Positions 26,290-35,631 of a stretch of DNA of 64,000 nt are shown here, one piece after another. The stretch covers positions 595,308-659,307 of the forward strand of contig CALUUD010000002.1 in the NCBI GenBank assembly GCA_944323885.1. The letters are read 5' to 3'. The first letter of the stretch is position 1. Each line of letters begins with the position of its first letter. Source of the DNA: an uncultured Helicobacteraceae bacterium (lineage in GTDB: Bacteria > Campylobacterota > Campylobacteria > Campylobacterales > Helicobacteraceae). The notes beneath the pieces are model-generated. The model searched no databases and was not told where the DNA came from. It was given only the letters and a program-made list of their open reading frames with translations. The translations under genes were made by a program, and so were the position numbers.

Positions 26290-27155
26290 ATGAGCAAGTA
26301 GTGGGTAAATTTACTTAATATTGATTTTAAAGATTGTAAAAATATAATTAAATTTGATGAGTTAATAAATAAAATTAGCAATACAGCATATAAAAGGTAG
26401 TATTGGTTTTTCGTGTGATTATAAGTTGTATATTCTGAGCTATTTTGATTACAAATATCAAGAATAAATAACAAAAGATACATATTTAAAACTATCAAAG
26501 CATAACACTTTGTAATCAAACATAGATATTACCCAAAGAGTATATTGAATTATTACTATTAGTTAAGTATAGAAATACTATCTACCAAAAGAATAATATG
26601 ATAAGTGTTAGTAGGAACTATTAATAATGCATTATTTAGAAACATAAAAAAACCATATAAACGCTTCTTATTCATATACACATATTTAAAATCAAAGATT
26701 CTTCAAAAATTTTATCCAACTAAAGAATATTTTTATTCTTTAGTTTATGATAATAACATAGTTACTAAATGATACGAAGAAATTATCACTAGAATGCTCT
26801 ATGCTGTAATACACCATGATTATATGGATTTTTTATTTATACTTCAGTAAATATTAAGGTTGTATTAAGATGCATATTGGGTAAAAAATAATAAAAAATA
26901 CAAGAATACAAAAGAATATAAAACCTTGGAGAATTTACTAGATAAAATAAAAGAAAATAATCTTGTAGAAAGAGATACTATAGAATAATTAAGGCTATTA
27001 TTTTGCAAAACAGGTTTTAATATTAGAAATAAAATATCATATATAAGATTATCATATAACTAATTAATGAATATCACATCTTGGCAGATTATATGTGGTT
27101 CTTTTTAGCAAATTTCTTTATAAACAATAAATATTATTTCATACAAAATATCTAA
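26290..27155 (+). pseudogene. Decayed protein-coding gene, DUF4209-like C-terminus
   Basis: This fills most of the only long gene-free stretch (26141-27184). Reading one plus-strand frame gives protein-like segments broken by stops, including TAG 26299, TAG 26560, TGA 26599, TGA 26770, TAA 26848, TAA 26866, TAA 26986 and TAA 27061. Between them are coherent pieces: YPTKEYFYSLVYDNNIVTK, YEEIITRMLYAVIHHDYMDF, TLENLLDKIKENNLVERD and LRLLFCKTGFNIRNKISY. A frameshift near 27065 leads to ILADYMWFFLANFFINN, ending at a stop at 27153. The LRxLL..GFNIRNKI and ADYxWFF pattern resembles the C-terminus of DUF4209 proteins, seen in defence-linked accessory genes; this family call is tentative. The stretch before 26527 is the least certain. 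Confidence 0.55.
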
Positions 27156-27184
27156 GGTTATACAAAAATAAAAAATTAGATTAA

Positions 27185-27261
27185 TGGTGTCAAGAGAGAG
27201 ACTTGAACTCTCGACCTCCGGCTTATGAGACCAGCGCTCTAACCAGCTGAGCTACCTTGAC
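27185..27261 (-). tRNA. tRNA-Met (CAT anticodon)
   Basis: A full cloverleaf folds on the minus strand: acceptor GTCAAGG pairs with TCTTGAC, D-stem GCTC/GAGC, anticodon stem CTGGT/GCCGG with loop CTCATAA (anticodon CAT), T-stem GAGAG/CTCTC with loop TTCAAGT, and CCA is encoded. Position 1-72 is a normal G-C pair, so it is not the initiator; elongator Met is most likely, although a lysidine-modified tRNA-Ile2 also has a CAT anticodon. Confidence 0.93.
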
Positions 27262-27329
27262 TCAAAATACACTATAGAAAGAAACCCGTAAGATTAAAGG
27301 TATAATTCTACTTTAAGCAGTATTAAAAG

Positions 27330-28433
27330 TCAATTAGTTTCTAATACTTTCAATAAACTATTTGACACAAATTCTGCATCTTTTAAAGTCATTTTTTGAT
27401 GACAAGGGATACTAATTTCACTTTTATAAAAATTCTCGATACTATCTATTGCTTGATAAGAATTTTTATATAAATTAAATTGATATATAGGCTTATAATG
27501 CACCTGAACACCTATACCTAAAGACAATAAATCTCTAAATATCTCTTCCTTATTACACCACAAATTTCTATTTAATAAAATAGGATATAAATGATATGTA
27601 GATTTTATATATTCTTTTACTTTTATTGTGTTAAAGTATAAATTATCTTTGAAAACATCATCATAAAATCGTGCTATCTGATTTCGCTTTTCAATAAAAC
27701 TATCAAGTTTTTTTAGCTGAGATATACCAAGTGCACATGCTACATCACTCAATCTAAAATTATACCCAACAAAATCTAATTGACTATCCCAGAGACAAGT
27801 TTTTTTAATACCATGTGAACGAAATAATTTAGCTTTAATGTAAGATTCTTCATTATTTGTAACAATAGCGCCACCTTCAATAGTAGTAATTGGCTTTAAT
27901 GCATGAAAACTAAAAATAGTCATATCTGCAAAATTACCAATTTTTTTGCCCTTGTATTCACCACCAAATGAATGTGAGCTATCTGATACAAAATAGAGGT
28001 TATTTTCTCTACAAATATCTAATATCTCATCTATATCTACACTATTTCCAGCAAAATCTACACTAACAATAGCTTTGATATTATCATTTTCATTTAGTAT
28101 TTTTTTTATACATTTAACATCTATATTACCATTGTTATTGCAACCACAAAATACAGGTGTTATATTATTTTCAAGCATCATATTTGATGTAGCACAAAAT
28201 GTAAGTGGTGTCGTTATAGCCTTAAATCCATCGATAGATAGAATTTTATAGGCGATATTTAAAGCAGATGTAGCAGAGTTGAACACGACTGCAAACCTTA
28301 CTCCTAAATATTCTGCGATCTTTTTTTCAAAAGATTCAACAAGCATGCCTTGCGTTACATACTCACCTTTTAAAGCTGATACAACAGAATCTACATCATC
28401 ATCATCTATAAATTGAGTACTATAAGGTATCAT
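27330..28433 (-). CDS. pseC: UDP-4-amino-4,6-dideoxy-N-acetyl-beta-L-altrosamine transaminase PseC
   Basis: A 367-residue PLP aminotransferase, second step in CMP-pseudaminic acid synthesis for flagellin O-glycosylation. The DegT/DnrJ/EryC1 features are clear: FNSATSALNIAYK, SVDFAGNSVDIDEI, SDSSHSFGGEYKGKKIG, and the PLP lysine in FSFHALKPITTIEGGAIVTN; QVHYKPIYQFNLY and EISIPCHQKMTL near the end match H. pylori PseC closely in my memory. It overlaps the 185-residue protein upstream by 4 bases. The order pseC, hypothetical, accC, accB, divergent dcd resembles H. pylori. Other pse genes are not in the window. Confidence 0.95.
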   Translation of the reverse strand: MIPYSTQFIDDDDVDSVVSALKGEYVTQGMLVESFEKKIAEYLGVRFAVVFNSATSALNIAYKILSIDGFKAITTPLTFCATSNMMLENNITPVFCGCNNNGNIDVKCIKKILNENDNIKAIVSVDFAGNSVDIDEILDICRENNLYFVSDSSHSFGGEYKGKKIGNFADMTIFSFHALKPITTIEGGAIVTNNEESYIKAKLFRSHGIKKTCLWDSQLDFVGYNFRLSDVACALGISQLKKLDSFIEKRNQIARFYDDVFKDNLYFNTIKVKEYIKSTYHLYPILLNRNLWCNKEEIFRDLLSLGIGVQVHYKPIYQFNLYKNSYQAIDSIENFYKSEISIPCHQKMTLKDAEFVSNSLLKVLETN

Positions 28434-28987
28434 AAAAGTAAAGAATCTATTTTAGAAGCAAGTGATGATATATTATGAGATTTAGCAAACATTGATGCAT
28501 TAGATACTAAAAAGTCTTTATCAAACATACTTTCACCAATTTTTGTAGACTCATTTTTTAGTTCTCTAAGAGTATCTTCTATAATTTTATTTTGAATTTT
28601 TAGTGATTTTTTAAAAATTGAAATATCGCCATCATTATCTGGAATAATATCTAAGATTCTATTTGCATCAAAAATAATATTTCCATTATCATCTTTTATA
28701 ATCTGACTTTGTGTAAATATCTGTCTATTAAATAATTTTGCATCGGATAATTTTGACAATATCTCTGTCAAAGAATTACTATTTAATACATCATTGATAG
28801 TTTGACTTGCTATCTGCAGTATTCCTATATTATTATTCAACTCTCTTGTTTTAATAGTTGAATAACCATTATCTATATACTCATTATCAAAATCTAAATT
28901 TTGTTTTGAAGTAGAAATATTTTTATCTAAAACTTGCTTAGAATCCAATGCAATCAAATTTGTGGTATTTTTAGAATTTATTCTCAT
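28430..28987 (-). CDS. Hypothetical protein, possibly flagellar (FliS co-chaperone-like)
   Basis: A 185-residue soluble, mostly helical protein with no signal peptide. An N-terminal disordered region (residues 1-45) is followed by NNNIGILQIASQTINDVL and SLTEILSKLSDAKLFNRQIF, then DANRILDIIPDNDGDISIFKKSL. The pattern faintly recalls the H. pylori HP1076-type flagellar FliS co-chaperone proteins, but I cannot confirm it. The 4-base overlap with pseC, a flagellin glycosylation gene, makes a flagellar role plausible. It begins 30 bases after accC. Confidence 0.6.
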   Translation of the reverse strand: MRINSKNTTNLIALDSKQVLDKNISTSKQNLDFDNEYIDNGYSTIKTRELNNNIGILQIASQTINDVLNSNSLTEILSKLSDAKLFNRQIFTQSQIIKDDNGNIIFDANRILDIIPDNDGDISIFKKSLKIQNKIIEDTLRELKNESTKIGESMFDKDFLVSNASMFAKSHNISSLASKIDSLLL

Positions 28988-29017
28988 AAATTACCTTAGT
29001 AAATAGTTTACTATAAA

Positions 29018-30376
29018 CTAAAGCATTTTTTGTTCCAAATATTTAGTATGTATCCTTGACTTTTGAAAATCTTCATTATCCATTATATTTATATGAAATG
29101 GAATAGTAGTTTTAATACCTTCAACTTTAAACTCTTTTAATGCTCTCCTCATTCTAGCGATAGCCTTTGGTCTATCCTCTGCCCAAACAATAAGCTTACC
29201 AATCATAGAATCATAAAACATAGGCACACTATATCCGGCATAAACATGTGTATCCATTCTTACATTTCCACCACCAGGTGGTATCCAAGCAGTAATCTTT
29301 CCAGGACATGGATAAAATTTTTCTGGGTCTTCTGCTGTAATTCTGCATTCTATAGAATGACCCTTAAAGATAATAGAATCTTGACTAGGCAATTCATCAC
29401 CTTCTGCTATTTTTATCATAAGCTCTATTAAATCAAGACTGCTAACCATCTCACTTACGGTATGCTCTACTTGAAGCCTTGTATTCATTTCCATAAAATA
29501 AAAATCTGTTTTATTTTCATCAAGTAAAAATTCAAATGTACCAGCACCTTCATATTTAATATATTTTGCAGCTTTTACTGCAGTCTGTAGCAATTTTTTT
29601 CTCACTTCCTCACTTAAAACAACTGCTGGAGATTCTTCTATCAATTTCTGCTGTCTTCTTTGCAAAGAACAATCTCTCTCTCCAATATGTAATACATTAC
29701 CATGTTTATCAGCAATAACTTGAACTTCAATATGTTTTGGATTTTTTATAAACTTCTCTATATATATAGATCCATCACCAAAAGCACTAACTGCCTCAGA
29801 TTCGGCTGCAAGAAATGAATTTTTAAAATTTTCTATATTTTCAACTATTCTCATACCTCTACCACCGCCTCCAGCAGCGGCTTTAATAATCACAGGAAAA
29901 CCTATTTTTTCTGCTATTTTCTCAGCTTCTTTCACATCTCTAACAACACCATCACTACCATCAATCACAGGAATACCAGCTTCTTTCATTACATCTTTTG
30001 CTTTACTTTTATCACTCATTAATGCCATAATACTTTGACTTGGTCCAATAAAAGTTACATTATGATTTTCACAAATCTCAACAAAGTTTTGATTCTCACT
30101 TAAAAAACCATAACCTGGAAATATAGCATCAATTTTAAATAAGTCAACAACAGTAATAATAGCTGGAATATTTAAGTAACTATCACTTGATTTTGGTCCA
30201 CCTATGCAAACCTTAATATCAGCAATATCTAGATAATGCACATCTTTATCTGCAGTAGAATAAATAACAACCGCTTCCTTACCCATATCTTGTATAGTTC
30301 TAATAGCCCTCAAGGCTATCTCACCACGATTGACAATTAAAATTCTCTTAATTTCTTTTTTAATAGTTTTATTCAT
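29018..30376 (-). CDS. accC: Biotin carboxylase subunit of acetyl-CoA carboxylase
   Basis: A 452-residue ATP-grasp enzyme that carboxylates biotin on AccB, the first step of fatty-acid synthesis. KRILIVNRGEIALRAIRT, the ATP loop AAAGGGGRGMRIVE, FLEFL-type active-site stretch (FYFMEMNTRLQVEHTVSEM) and HSIECRITAEDPE are all present. It starts directly after accB with no gap. Confidence 0.97.
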   Translation of the reverse strand: MNKTIKKEIKRILIVNRGEIALRAIRTIQDMGKEAVVIYSTADKDVHYLDIADIKVCIGGPKSSDSYLNIPAIITVVDLFKIDAIFPGYGFLSENQNFVEICENHNVTFIGPSQSIMALMSDKSKAKDVMKEAGIPVIDGSDGVVRDVKEAEKIAEKIGFPVIIKAAAGGGGRGMRIVENIENFKNSFLAAESEAVSAFGDGSIYIEKFIKNPKHIEVQVIADKHGNVLHIGERDCSLQRRQQKLIEESPAVVLSEEVRKKLLQTAVKAAKYIKYEGAGTFEFLLDENKTDFYFMEMNTRLQVEHTVSEMVSSLDLIELMIKIAEGDELPSQDSIIFKGHSIECRITAEDPEKFYPCPGKITAWIPPGGGNVRMDTHVYAGYSVPMFYDSMIGKLIVWAEDRPKAIARMRRALKEFKVEGIKTTIPFHINIMDNEDFQKSRIHTKYLEQKML

Positions 30377-30853
30377 TTACATCTTCTCAACTACAAATAA
30401 TTCACTACTAAATTCTACGCCCTGTGCATCAGATGGAATAATGTCTATTATTTTGCAGTCAAATTCCGCTTCGATTTCATTCATTATCTTCATAGCTTCA
30501 ATAATTGCTATTGTTTGACCTTTTTTTACTTTATCACCAATATTAACATAAGGAGCAGAATCTGGAGATGGCGCCCTATAAAATGTGCCAACCATAGGTG
30601 ATGTAATGACTTCCCTATTTGCACTTACCTCAGATACTCCAGATTGCATGGATTGTGAAACAGATATTGTGTCTAGATTAGTTTGTATACTTGGCACAGA
30701 AACCTGCTGGAAACTATTTTCAGAAACATCCTTTTGTTGTTTGATATTACCTTTTTCAAGAGAAATCTCAAAACCATCATTAATAATTTTTAATTTTGTA
30801 GAACCAGAGTTGTCAAACATTTCGAGTAATTTTTTTATTTCTTGTATATTCAT
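30377..30853 (-). CDS. accB: Biotin carboxyl carrier protein of acetyl-CoA carboxylase
   Basis: A 158-residue protein with a helical N-terminal region, a Ser/Gln-rich linker (about residues 45-80) and the C-terminal biotinyl domain. Lys122 in EAMKIMNE is the biotinylation site; SPMVGTFYRAPSPDSAPYV is the conserved domain start. First gene of accB-accC; divergent from dcd. Confidence 0.96.
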   Translation of the reverse strand: MNIQEIKKLLEMFDNSGSTKLKIINDGFEISLEKGNIKQQKDVSENSFQQVSVPSIQTNLDTISVSQSMQSGVSEVSANREVITSPMVGTFYRAPSPDSAPYVNIGDKVKKGQTIAIIEAMKIMNEIEAEFDCKIIDIIPSDAQGVEFSSELFVVEKM

Positions 30854-30917
30854 TATTAAACCTTTAAATATAAAATTTTATTTAAATCAAAGCATAGAAA
30901 ACAAGTAATCAATTTTG

Positions 30918-30923
30918 TATAAT
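30918..30923 (+). promoter_or_regulatory. -10 element of dcd
   Basis: A perfect TATAAT in the context TTTTGTATAATAG, 31 bases before the chosen dcd ATG, within the accB-dcd divergent region. Confidence 0.6.
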
Positions 30924-30953
30924 AGCATAAAATTAATGAAAGGCTTATTTTAT

Positions 30954-31511
30954 ATGGGTTTAAAATCTGATAACTGGATAAAGAAAATGTCTGCACAACA
31001 AGATATGATTTCTCCATTTGTAGAAAATCAACTAAGAAAAGGGGTAATTAGTTATGGTGTAAGCAGCTATGGGTATGATATTCGTGTAGCTAATGAATAT
31101 CAAATTTTTACAAATATAAACTCTACTATAGTTGACCCTAAAGATTTTAATACAAACAATGTGGTTCACTATACAGGTGATGTTTGCATAATTCCTCCAA
31201 ATTCATTTGCACTTGCTAGGACGATAGAATATTTTAAGATTCCAAGAAATGTATTAGCAATATGTCTTGGAAAAAGTACATACGCAAGGTGCGGAATAAT
31301 AGTAAATGTAACACCATTTGAACCAGAATTTGAAGGCCATATTACAATTGAAATATCAAATACAACTCCATTACCCGCAAAAATATATTCAAACGAAGGG
31401 ATTGCTCAAGTATTATTTTTAGAAGGTGATAATCAATGTGATATAAGTTATAAAGATAGAAATGGTAAATATCAAAAACAGACAGGTATTACATTACCAA
31501 AGGTAATGTAA
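30954..31511 (+). CDS. dcd: dCTP deaminase
   Basis: A 185-residue enzyme that deaminates dCTP to dUTP for thymidylate synthesis. [15 protein letters not shown], the active-site region [34 protein letters not shown] and [11 protein letters not shown] are intact; all match the trimeric Dcd/dUTPase fold. The ATG at 30954 (MGLKSDNW) matches the family start; an ATG at 30936 and an upstream TTG keep the frame, but the latter overlaps the promoter. Confidence 0.96.
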   Translation: MGLKSDNWIKKMSAQQDMISPFVENQLRKGVISYGVSSYGYDIRVANEYQIFTNINSTIVDPKDFNTNNVVHYTGDVCIIPPNSFALARTIEYFKIPRNVLAICLGKSTYARCGIIVNVTPFEPEFEGHITIEISNTTPLPAKIYSNEGIAQVLFLEGDNQCDISYKDRNGKYQKQTGITLPKVM

Positions 31512-31544
31512 TATATAACACATAAAGTTTTAATATCTTATGTA

Positions 31545-31898
31545 TTATTTTACAAATTCAATTATGGCCATAGGTGCAGCATCACCTCTTCTAATAATAG
31601 TTCTATGTATTGATGTATAACCGCCATTCCTCTGTGCATATCTAGGAGCAATCTCTGTAATTAACTTTTTTGTAGCTATTTTATCTTGTAATTTTGCAAA
31701 TACTTGTCTATGAGAATTACTATCACCAACCTTTGCTTGAGTAATCAATTTTTCAACAAAAGATTGCAATTCTTTAGATTTAAACAATCCTGTTTGTATC
31801 TTTTCATATTTTATTAATGAAATTGAAAGATTTCTCAACAATGCTTTTCTATGAGATGAAGTTCTCCCAAGCTTTCTATAATCATTACCATGTCTCAT
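31545..31898 (-). CDS. rplQ: 50S ribosomal protein L17
   Basis: 117 residues; [25 protein letters not shown] start and [25 protein letters not shown] end are standard. Last gene of the S10-spc-alpha operon, 16 bases after rpoA; L17 lies near the peptide tunnel exit. Confidence 0.98.
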   Translation of the reverse strand: MRHGNDYRKLGRTSSHRKALLRNLSISLIKYEKIQTGLFKSKELQSFVEKLITQAKVGDSNSHRQVFAKLQDKIATKKLITEIAPRYAQRNGGYTSIHRTIIRRGDAAPMAIIEFVK

Positions 31899-31914
31899 AT
31901 AAAATTCCTTAATT

Positions 31915-32907
31915 TTATTTATTAAATTTTTTAATAAGAAGTTCTCTAATATTATTTGGTATCTTTGCGCCTACTTGATAACCTATCTCCTTTAATTTCT
32001 CTGTTATCTCATCGTAAGATCTCTTTCCTAAATTTTTAATATTCTTCAATTCATTCTCTTCCATTAAAACTAACTCACCAATATACTTTAATCCCATCTT
32101 ATCAAAGCAGTTAGAACATCTAGCACTAAGATTTAAGCTATCTATCTTTTGAAATAATATCTTTGCTTCACTTGGTTCTTCTTCAATACTTTTAGTAGAT
32201 GTATCCATAATATTTAACTCTTGACTAAAAATACTCATTTGTTTATACATTACAGATATGGAATATTTAAATGCCTCTATTGCAGTAATTCTTCCATCAG
32301 TCTCTATATCAAATACAACCTTTTCAAATGTAGGATCATCTTTTACAAGAACATTCTCTATGTCATATGTAATCTTTTTAACTGGAGTAAAATATGCATC
32401 AATTGGTATAAAAGAGTCCAATATTGTTCCTCTTATGTCTTCACTAGATACATATCCTATACCTTTGTTAATAATGATAGAAAAATCAATTCTAACATCG
32501 TCATTTATAGTAGAAATATAAACTTCTGGATTGACAACATCAACCTTGTCAGTTTTTAAATCAGCACCAGTTAAAATTTTTTCCCCAGTAAAAGTATAAT
32601 TTACAATAAGACTTGTCTCATCTTGATCTCTTAGTTTGAACTGTAATTTTCGTAGATTTATAATAAACAGAGAAACATCTTCTGTCATACCTTTTATAGA
32701 GTCAAACTCATGAGACACACCGTCTATTTTTATACCAACTACAGAGTAACCAACTGAACTAGACATTAATAATCGCCTAATAGGATGAGCTAAAGTTATT
32801 CCATAACCAGTCTCAAATGGATATGCAGAAATCCTTGCTCTATTTGGACTTATTTGTTCCACATCTATATTTGTAGGAACAAAAGGAAATGTTTTAATAG
32901 TTTTCAT
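31915..32907 (-). CDS. rpoA: RNA polymerase alpha subunit
   Basis: 330 residues. The N-terminal domain (about 1-230; [33 protein letters not shown]) dimerises and assembles beta/beta'. The C-terminal domain (about 250-330; [40 protein letters not shown]) binds UP elements and activators. Two Cys (SARCSNCF) replace residues usually hydrophilic in the CTD. Confidence 0.98.
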   Translation of the reverse strand: MKTIKTFPFVPTNIDVEQISPNRARISAYPFETGYGITLAHPIRRLLMSSSVGYSVVGIKIDGVSHEFDSIKGMTEDVSLFIINLRKLQFKLRDQDETSLIVNYTFTGEKILTGADLKTDKVDVVNPEVYISTINDDVRIDFSIIINKGIGYVSSEDIRGTILDSFIPIDAYFTPVKKITYDIENVLVKDDPTFEKVVFDIETDGRITAIEAFKYSISVMYKQMSIFSQELNIMDTSTKSIEEEPSEAKILFQKIDSLNLSARCSNCFDKMGLKYIGELVLMEENELKNIKNLGKRSYDEITEKLKEIGYQVGAKIPNNIRELLIKKFNK

Positions 32908-32925
32908 ACAAATACCACCTAACTA

Positions 32926-33552
32926 TTATTTAGAATATAACTCAACGATAAGTCGCTCTTCTACAGGAATTAGAACCTCATCCCTATTTGGCAACCTTGT
33001 AAAAATACCAAATAATTTATTTTCATCAACATCAACCCATGGAACAATCCCAGTTTGTTTTGTTAATTCTAAAGATCTAACAATTTGCTTATTATTAACA
33101 CTCTTTTCTCTAATACTAATCTTCTGACCAATACTAACAACAAATGAAGGTATATTCACTTTCTTACCATCAACTAAAATATGACCATGTGTAACTAACT
33201 GCCTAGCAAACCTTCTCGTCGATGCAAAACCCATTCTATACACTACATTGTCCAATCTTTGTTCTAATAACTTAATAAGATTCTCACCTGTGTTACCTTC
33301 TATTCTATGAGCCTCATTGAATATGGATTTAAATTGCTTCTCTGAAACGCCATACATAAATTTAGCCTTTTGCTTCTCTCTTAACTGAAGACCATATTCT
33401 GATATTTTACCACCATTTTGTCCATGTTGACCAGGTCCATATTTACGTGAATTTAAAGCACATTTTCCAGCAAGCCTTCTTTCTCCCTTCATATCAAGAC
33501 TTACACCAAATCGTCTCTCAATTTTCTCTACAGGTCCAATATATCGTGCCAT
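32926..33552 (-). CDS. rpsD: 30S ribosomal protein S4
   Basis: 208 residues with the S4 RNA-binding domain ([34 protein letters not shown]). Primary 16S-binding protein; translational regulator of the alpha operon in E. coli. The N-terminus lacks the zinc cysteines of C+ forms. Located between rpsK and rpoA. Confidence 0.98.
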   Translation of the reverse strand: MARYIGPVEKIERRFGVSLDMKGERRLAGKCALNSRKYGPGQHGQNGGKISEYGLQLREKQKAKFMYGVSEKQFKSIFNEAHRIEGNTGENLIKLLEQRLDNVVYRMGFASTRRFARQLVTHGHILVDGKKVNIPSFVVSIGQKISIREKSVNNKQIVRSLELTKQTGIVPWVDVDENKLFGIFTRLPNRDEVLIPVEERLIVELYSK

Positions 33553-33561
33553 TTATTCTCC

Positions 33562-33963
33562 TTAAACTCTTCTTCTTTTAGGTGGTCTACAACCATTATG
33601 TGGTAACGGTGTCACATCTTTTAACCATAACACCCTAATACCATCTACAGATCCAACACTTTTTATTGCGGTTTCCCTGCCACTGCCAGGTCCTTGAACT
33701 TTAATGCCAACTTCTTTAATTCCACATTCTTTTGCTTTTAACAAAGCAGATTCTACAGACTGTTGAGCAGCATATGGGGTTGATTTTTTAGAACCTTTAA
33801 ACCCAAGTGCACCTGCTGTACTCCAACACAAAACATTGCCCATCTCATCAGTAACAGTTACAGAAGTATTATTAAAAGTAGCAGATATATGGACAATACC
33901 CCTAGCTATATTTTTTTTTGTAGTCTTTTTTCTTGTATTAATTTTTGTATTATTCTTAGCCAT
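33562..33963 (-). CDS. rpsK: 30S ribosomal protein S11
   Basis: 133 residues; [49 protein letters not shown] and the C-terminal [10 protein letters not shown] are typical. An A9 run in the coding strand encodes part of the lysine-rich N-terminus (near codons 14-17). Lies 9 bases after rpsM and 10 before rpsD. Confidence 0.98.
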   Translation of the reverse strand: MAKNNTKINTRKKTTKKNIARGIVHISATFNNTSVTVTDEMGNVLCWSTAGALGFKGSKKSTPYAAQQSVESALLKAKECGIKEVGIKVQGPGSGRETAIKSVGSVDGIRVLWLKDVTPLPHNGCRPPKRRRV

Positions 33964-33971
33964 TATTACTC

Positions 33972-34334
33972 CTACTTACTGCCTATTGTTTTCTTTTTAC
34001 CTTTTCTGGTTCTGGCATTATTTTTTGTTGTTTGACCACGAACCGGAAGTCCTTTTCTATGTCTAATACCTCTATAACTTCCAACTTCCATCAATGCTTT
34101 AATATCCATAGTAACTTTCTTACGCAAATCACCCTCAACAATATAGCATTCCTGAATCTTTTTTGATATTGAAGATACTTCATCTTCGCTGAGATCATTA
34201 ACTCGCTTGTCAAAAGAAATATTTACAGCATTTAGGATATCTCTTGATGTTTTTAACCCTATGCCATATATATATGTAAGAGCATACTCTACTCTCTTCT
34301 TTTTTGGCAAATCTACACCAGCAATTCTAGCCAT
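33972..34334 (-). CDS. rpsM: 30S ribosomal protein S13
   Basis: 120 residues; [25 protein letters not shown] and [25 protein letters not shown] are diagnostic. Forms the head-to-50S bridge. Follows rpmJ by 4 bases. Confidence 0.98.
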   Translation of the reverse strand: MARIAGVDLPKKKRVEYALTYIYGIGLKTSRDILNAVNISFDKRVNDLSEDEVSSISKKIQECYIVEGDLRKKVTMDIKALMEVGSYRGIRHRKGLPVRGQTTKNNARTRKGKKKTIGSK

Positions 34335-34338
34335 AATT

Positions 34339-34452
34339 TTATCCTTGTCTTTGTTTATGTTTTGGAGTTACACATATCACACGAATAACACCTTTTCTTT
34401 TTATTATCTTACATTTATCACACATTTTCTTTACAGATGGTCGAACTTTCAT
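34339..34452 (-). CDS. rpmJ: 50S ribosomal protein L36
   Basis: A 37-residue zinc-ribbon protein, read directly from the minus strand: [20 protein letters not shown], then [13 protein letters not shown]. Cys11, Cys14, Cys27 and His32 are the zinc ligands. Too short for common ORF cut-offs. It lies between infA and rpsM as in other bacteria. Confidence 0.97.
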   Translation of the reverse strand: MKVRPSVKKMCDKCKIIKRKGVIRVICVTPKHKQRQG

Positions 34453-34547
34453 TGTTTCTCCTTAAAAATAATTTTACAAATTTGTGAAATTAAGTGAAAA
34501 TCTAAGAATCATAAAAGTTTATATTATATAAATTACTACTTTAAAGA

Positions 34548-34871
34548 TTACTTATAAATTTCATTTAACCTTAACTGCATATCTATTAATTCCTGATCTT
34601 TTTGGATATCCTCTGTTTTATACCTAAGAGTAATCCTGCCCTTGTCTATACTATATGGTGTCAATTCTAATTTAACTATATCCCCAGTTAATATTCTGAT
34701 ATAATGCATTCTTAACTTACCAGCTATATGGCACAATACAATATGTCCATTTTCAAGACCTACCCTAAATGTAGCATTAGGTAGTACTTCTATAACTTTA
34801 CCATATATTTCAATTACATCATCCTTGACTTTTTTCTTTTTGATATCTTTTTCATATTTATCTTTTGCCAA
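34548..34871 (-). CDS. infA: Translation initiation factor IF-1, extended at both ends
   Basis: The S1-like core is unmistakable ([54 protein letters not shown]). The start is a TTG at 34871, giving [16 protein letters not shown] before DDV; GAGGAG lies 9 bases upstream inside the map stop region. Compared with the normal 72 residues there are about 13 extra residues near the N-terminus (lysine-rich) and about 22 beyond RYK at the C-terminus ([22 protein letters not shown] spans them, predicted helix), total 107. IF-1 sits in the A site during initiation, so both extensions would contact the ribosome or IF-2/IF-3. It overlaps map by no coding base pair beyond the stop region: map ends at 34876. 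Confidence 0.93.
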   Translation of the reverse strand: MAKDKYEKDIKKKKVKDDVIEIYGKVIEVLPNATFRVGLENGHIVLCHIAGKLRMHYIRILTGDIVKLELTPYSIDKGRITLRYKTEDIQKDQELIDMQLRLNEIYK

Positions 34872-34875
34872 AAAA

Positions 34876-35631
34876 TTACTCCTCTGATAAAATAATTGCT
34901 CTATTATCAATAATTGCAATAGTATGCTCATAATGACTACCATTTAAACCATCTTCGGATACAACAGACCAATTATCTTTTAAAATTTTATAATTACCAC
35001 TTCTATTACAAATCATTGGCTCTATGCAAAAAACCATACCATTTTTAATTTTTGGTCCCTGTATTGGATCTGTATCTATATAATTTGGTATTTCTGGTTC
35101 TTCATGTGGTCTTCTACCTATACCATGCCCACAAAATCCACGAAGCGGGGTATATCCATTTGATAAAATAAAATCCTGTATTAAAAAACTAAGCTGTTTA
35201 AATCTTAATCCTGGTCTAATATTATCTATAGCATATAAAAGAGCATCTTTTGAACACTGAATTAACTTTTCATCCTCTTTAGAAATTTCTCCTATGCCAA
35301 ATGTAATAGCAGCATCACCATACCAACCATTACATTCAACTCCAATATCCACACCTAAAATATCACCATTCTGCAATTTATATGAACTTGGAATCCCATG
35401 AATTATAACTTGATTAACAGACAAACATATAGATTTTGGGAATCCATATAAACCTTTAAATGATGGTTTTGCGTTACAACTAATAATAAAATCATTTGCT
35501 ATTAAATCAAGCTCTTCTAGAGTAATTCCTACTTTAGCACTTGCACGAACCTTATTCAAAGCTTTAGCTACTATACTGCTTGAATATCTTAAAGATTCTA
35601 TCTCTTTAAGATTTCTTATTGGTATAGACAT
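34876..35631 (-). CDS. map: Methionine aminopeptidase type I
   Basis: A 251-residue metalloprotease that removes N-terminal Met. Metal ligands are in order: [17 protein letters not shown] (two Asp), [16 protein letters not shown] (His), FCIEPMI (Glu) and the last Glu in HYEHTIAI. Its start overlaps the secY stop by one base. Confidence 0.97.
   Translation of the reverse strand: MSIPIRNLKEIESLRYSSSIVAKALNKVRASAKVGITLEELDLIANDFIISCNAKPSFKGLYGFPKSICLSVNQVIIHGIPSSYKLQNGDILGVDIGVECNGWYGDAAITFGIGEISKEDEKLIQCSKDALLYAIDNIRPGLRFKQLSFLIQDFILSNGYTPLRGFCGHGIGRRPHEEPEIPNYIDTDPIQGPKIKNGMVFCIEPMICNRSGNYKILKDNWSVVSEDGLNGSHYEHTIAIIDNRAIILSEE

Noticed and set aside
26247-26519. 90-codon hydrophobic frame on the minus strand
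   Set aside because: It is antisense to the decayed gene, has no ribosome site and its composition is that of A/T-rich DNA.
27185-27261. Initiator tRNA-Met or att site at the tRNA
   Set aside because: Position 1-72 is a normal pair, so it is not an initiator; no duplicated tRNA 3' end was seen nearby to support an attachment site.
31520-31543. 6-bp hairpin between dcd and rplQ as a terminator
   Set aside because: Short stem (ACATAA/TTATGT), 12-base loop and no T-run on either strand.
33911-33919. T9 (A9 in coding strand) in rpsK, and A9 at 59635-59643 in der
   Set aside because: Both genes are essential, and A/T runs of this length are expected in such A/T-rich DNA, so phase variation is not proposed.
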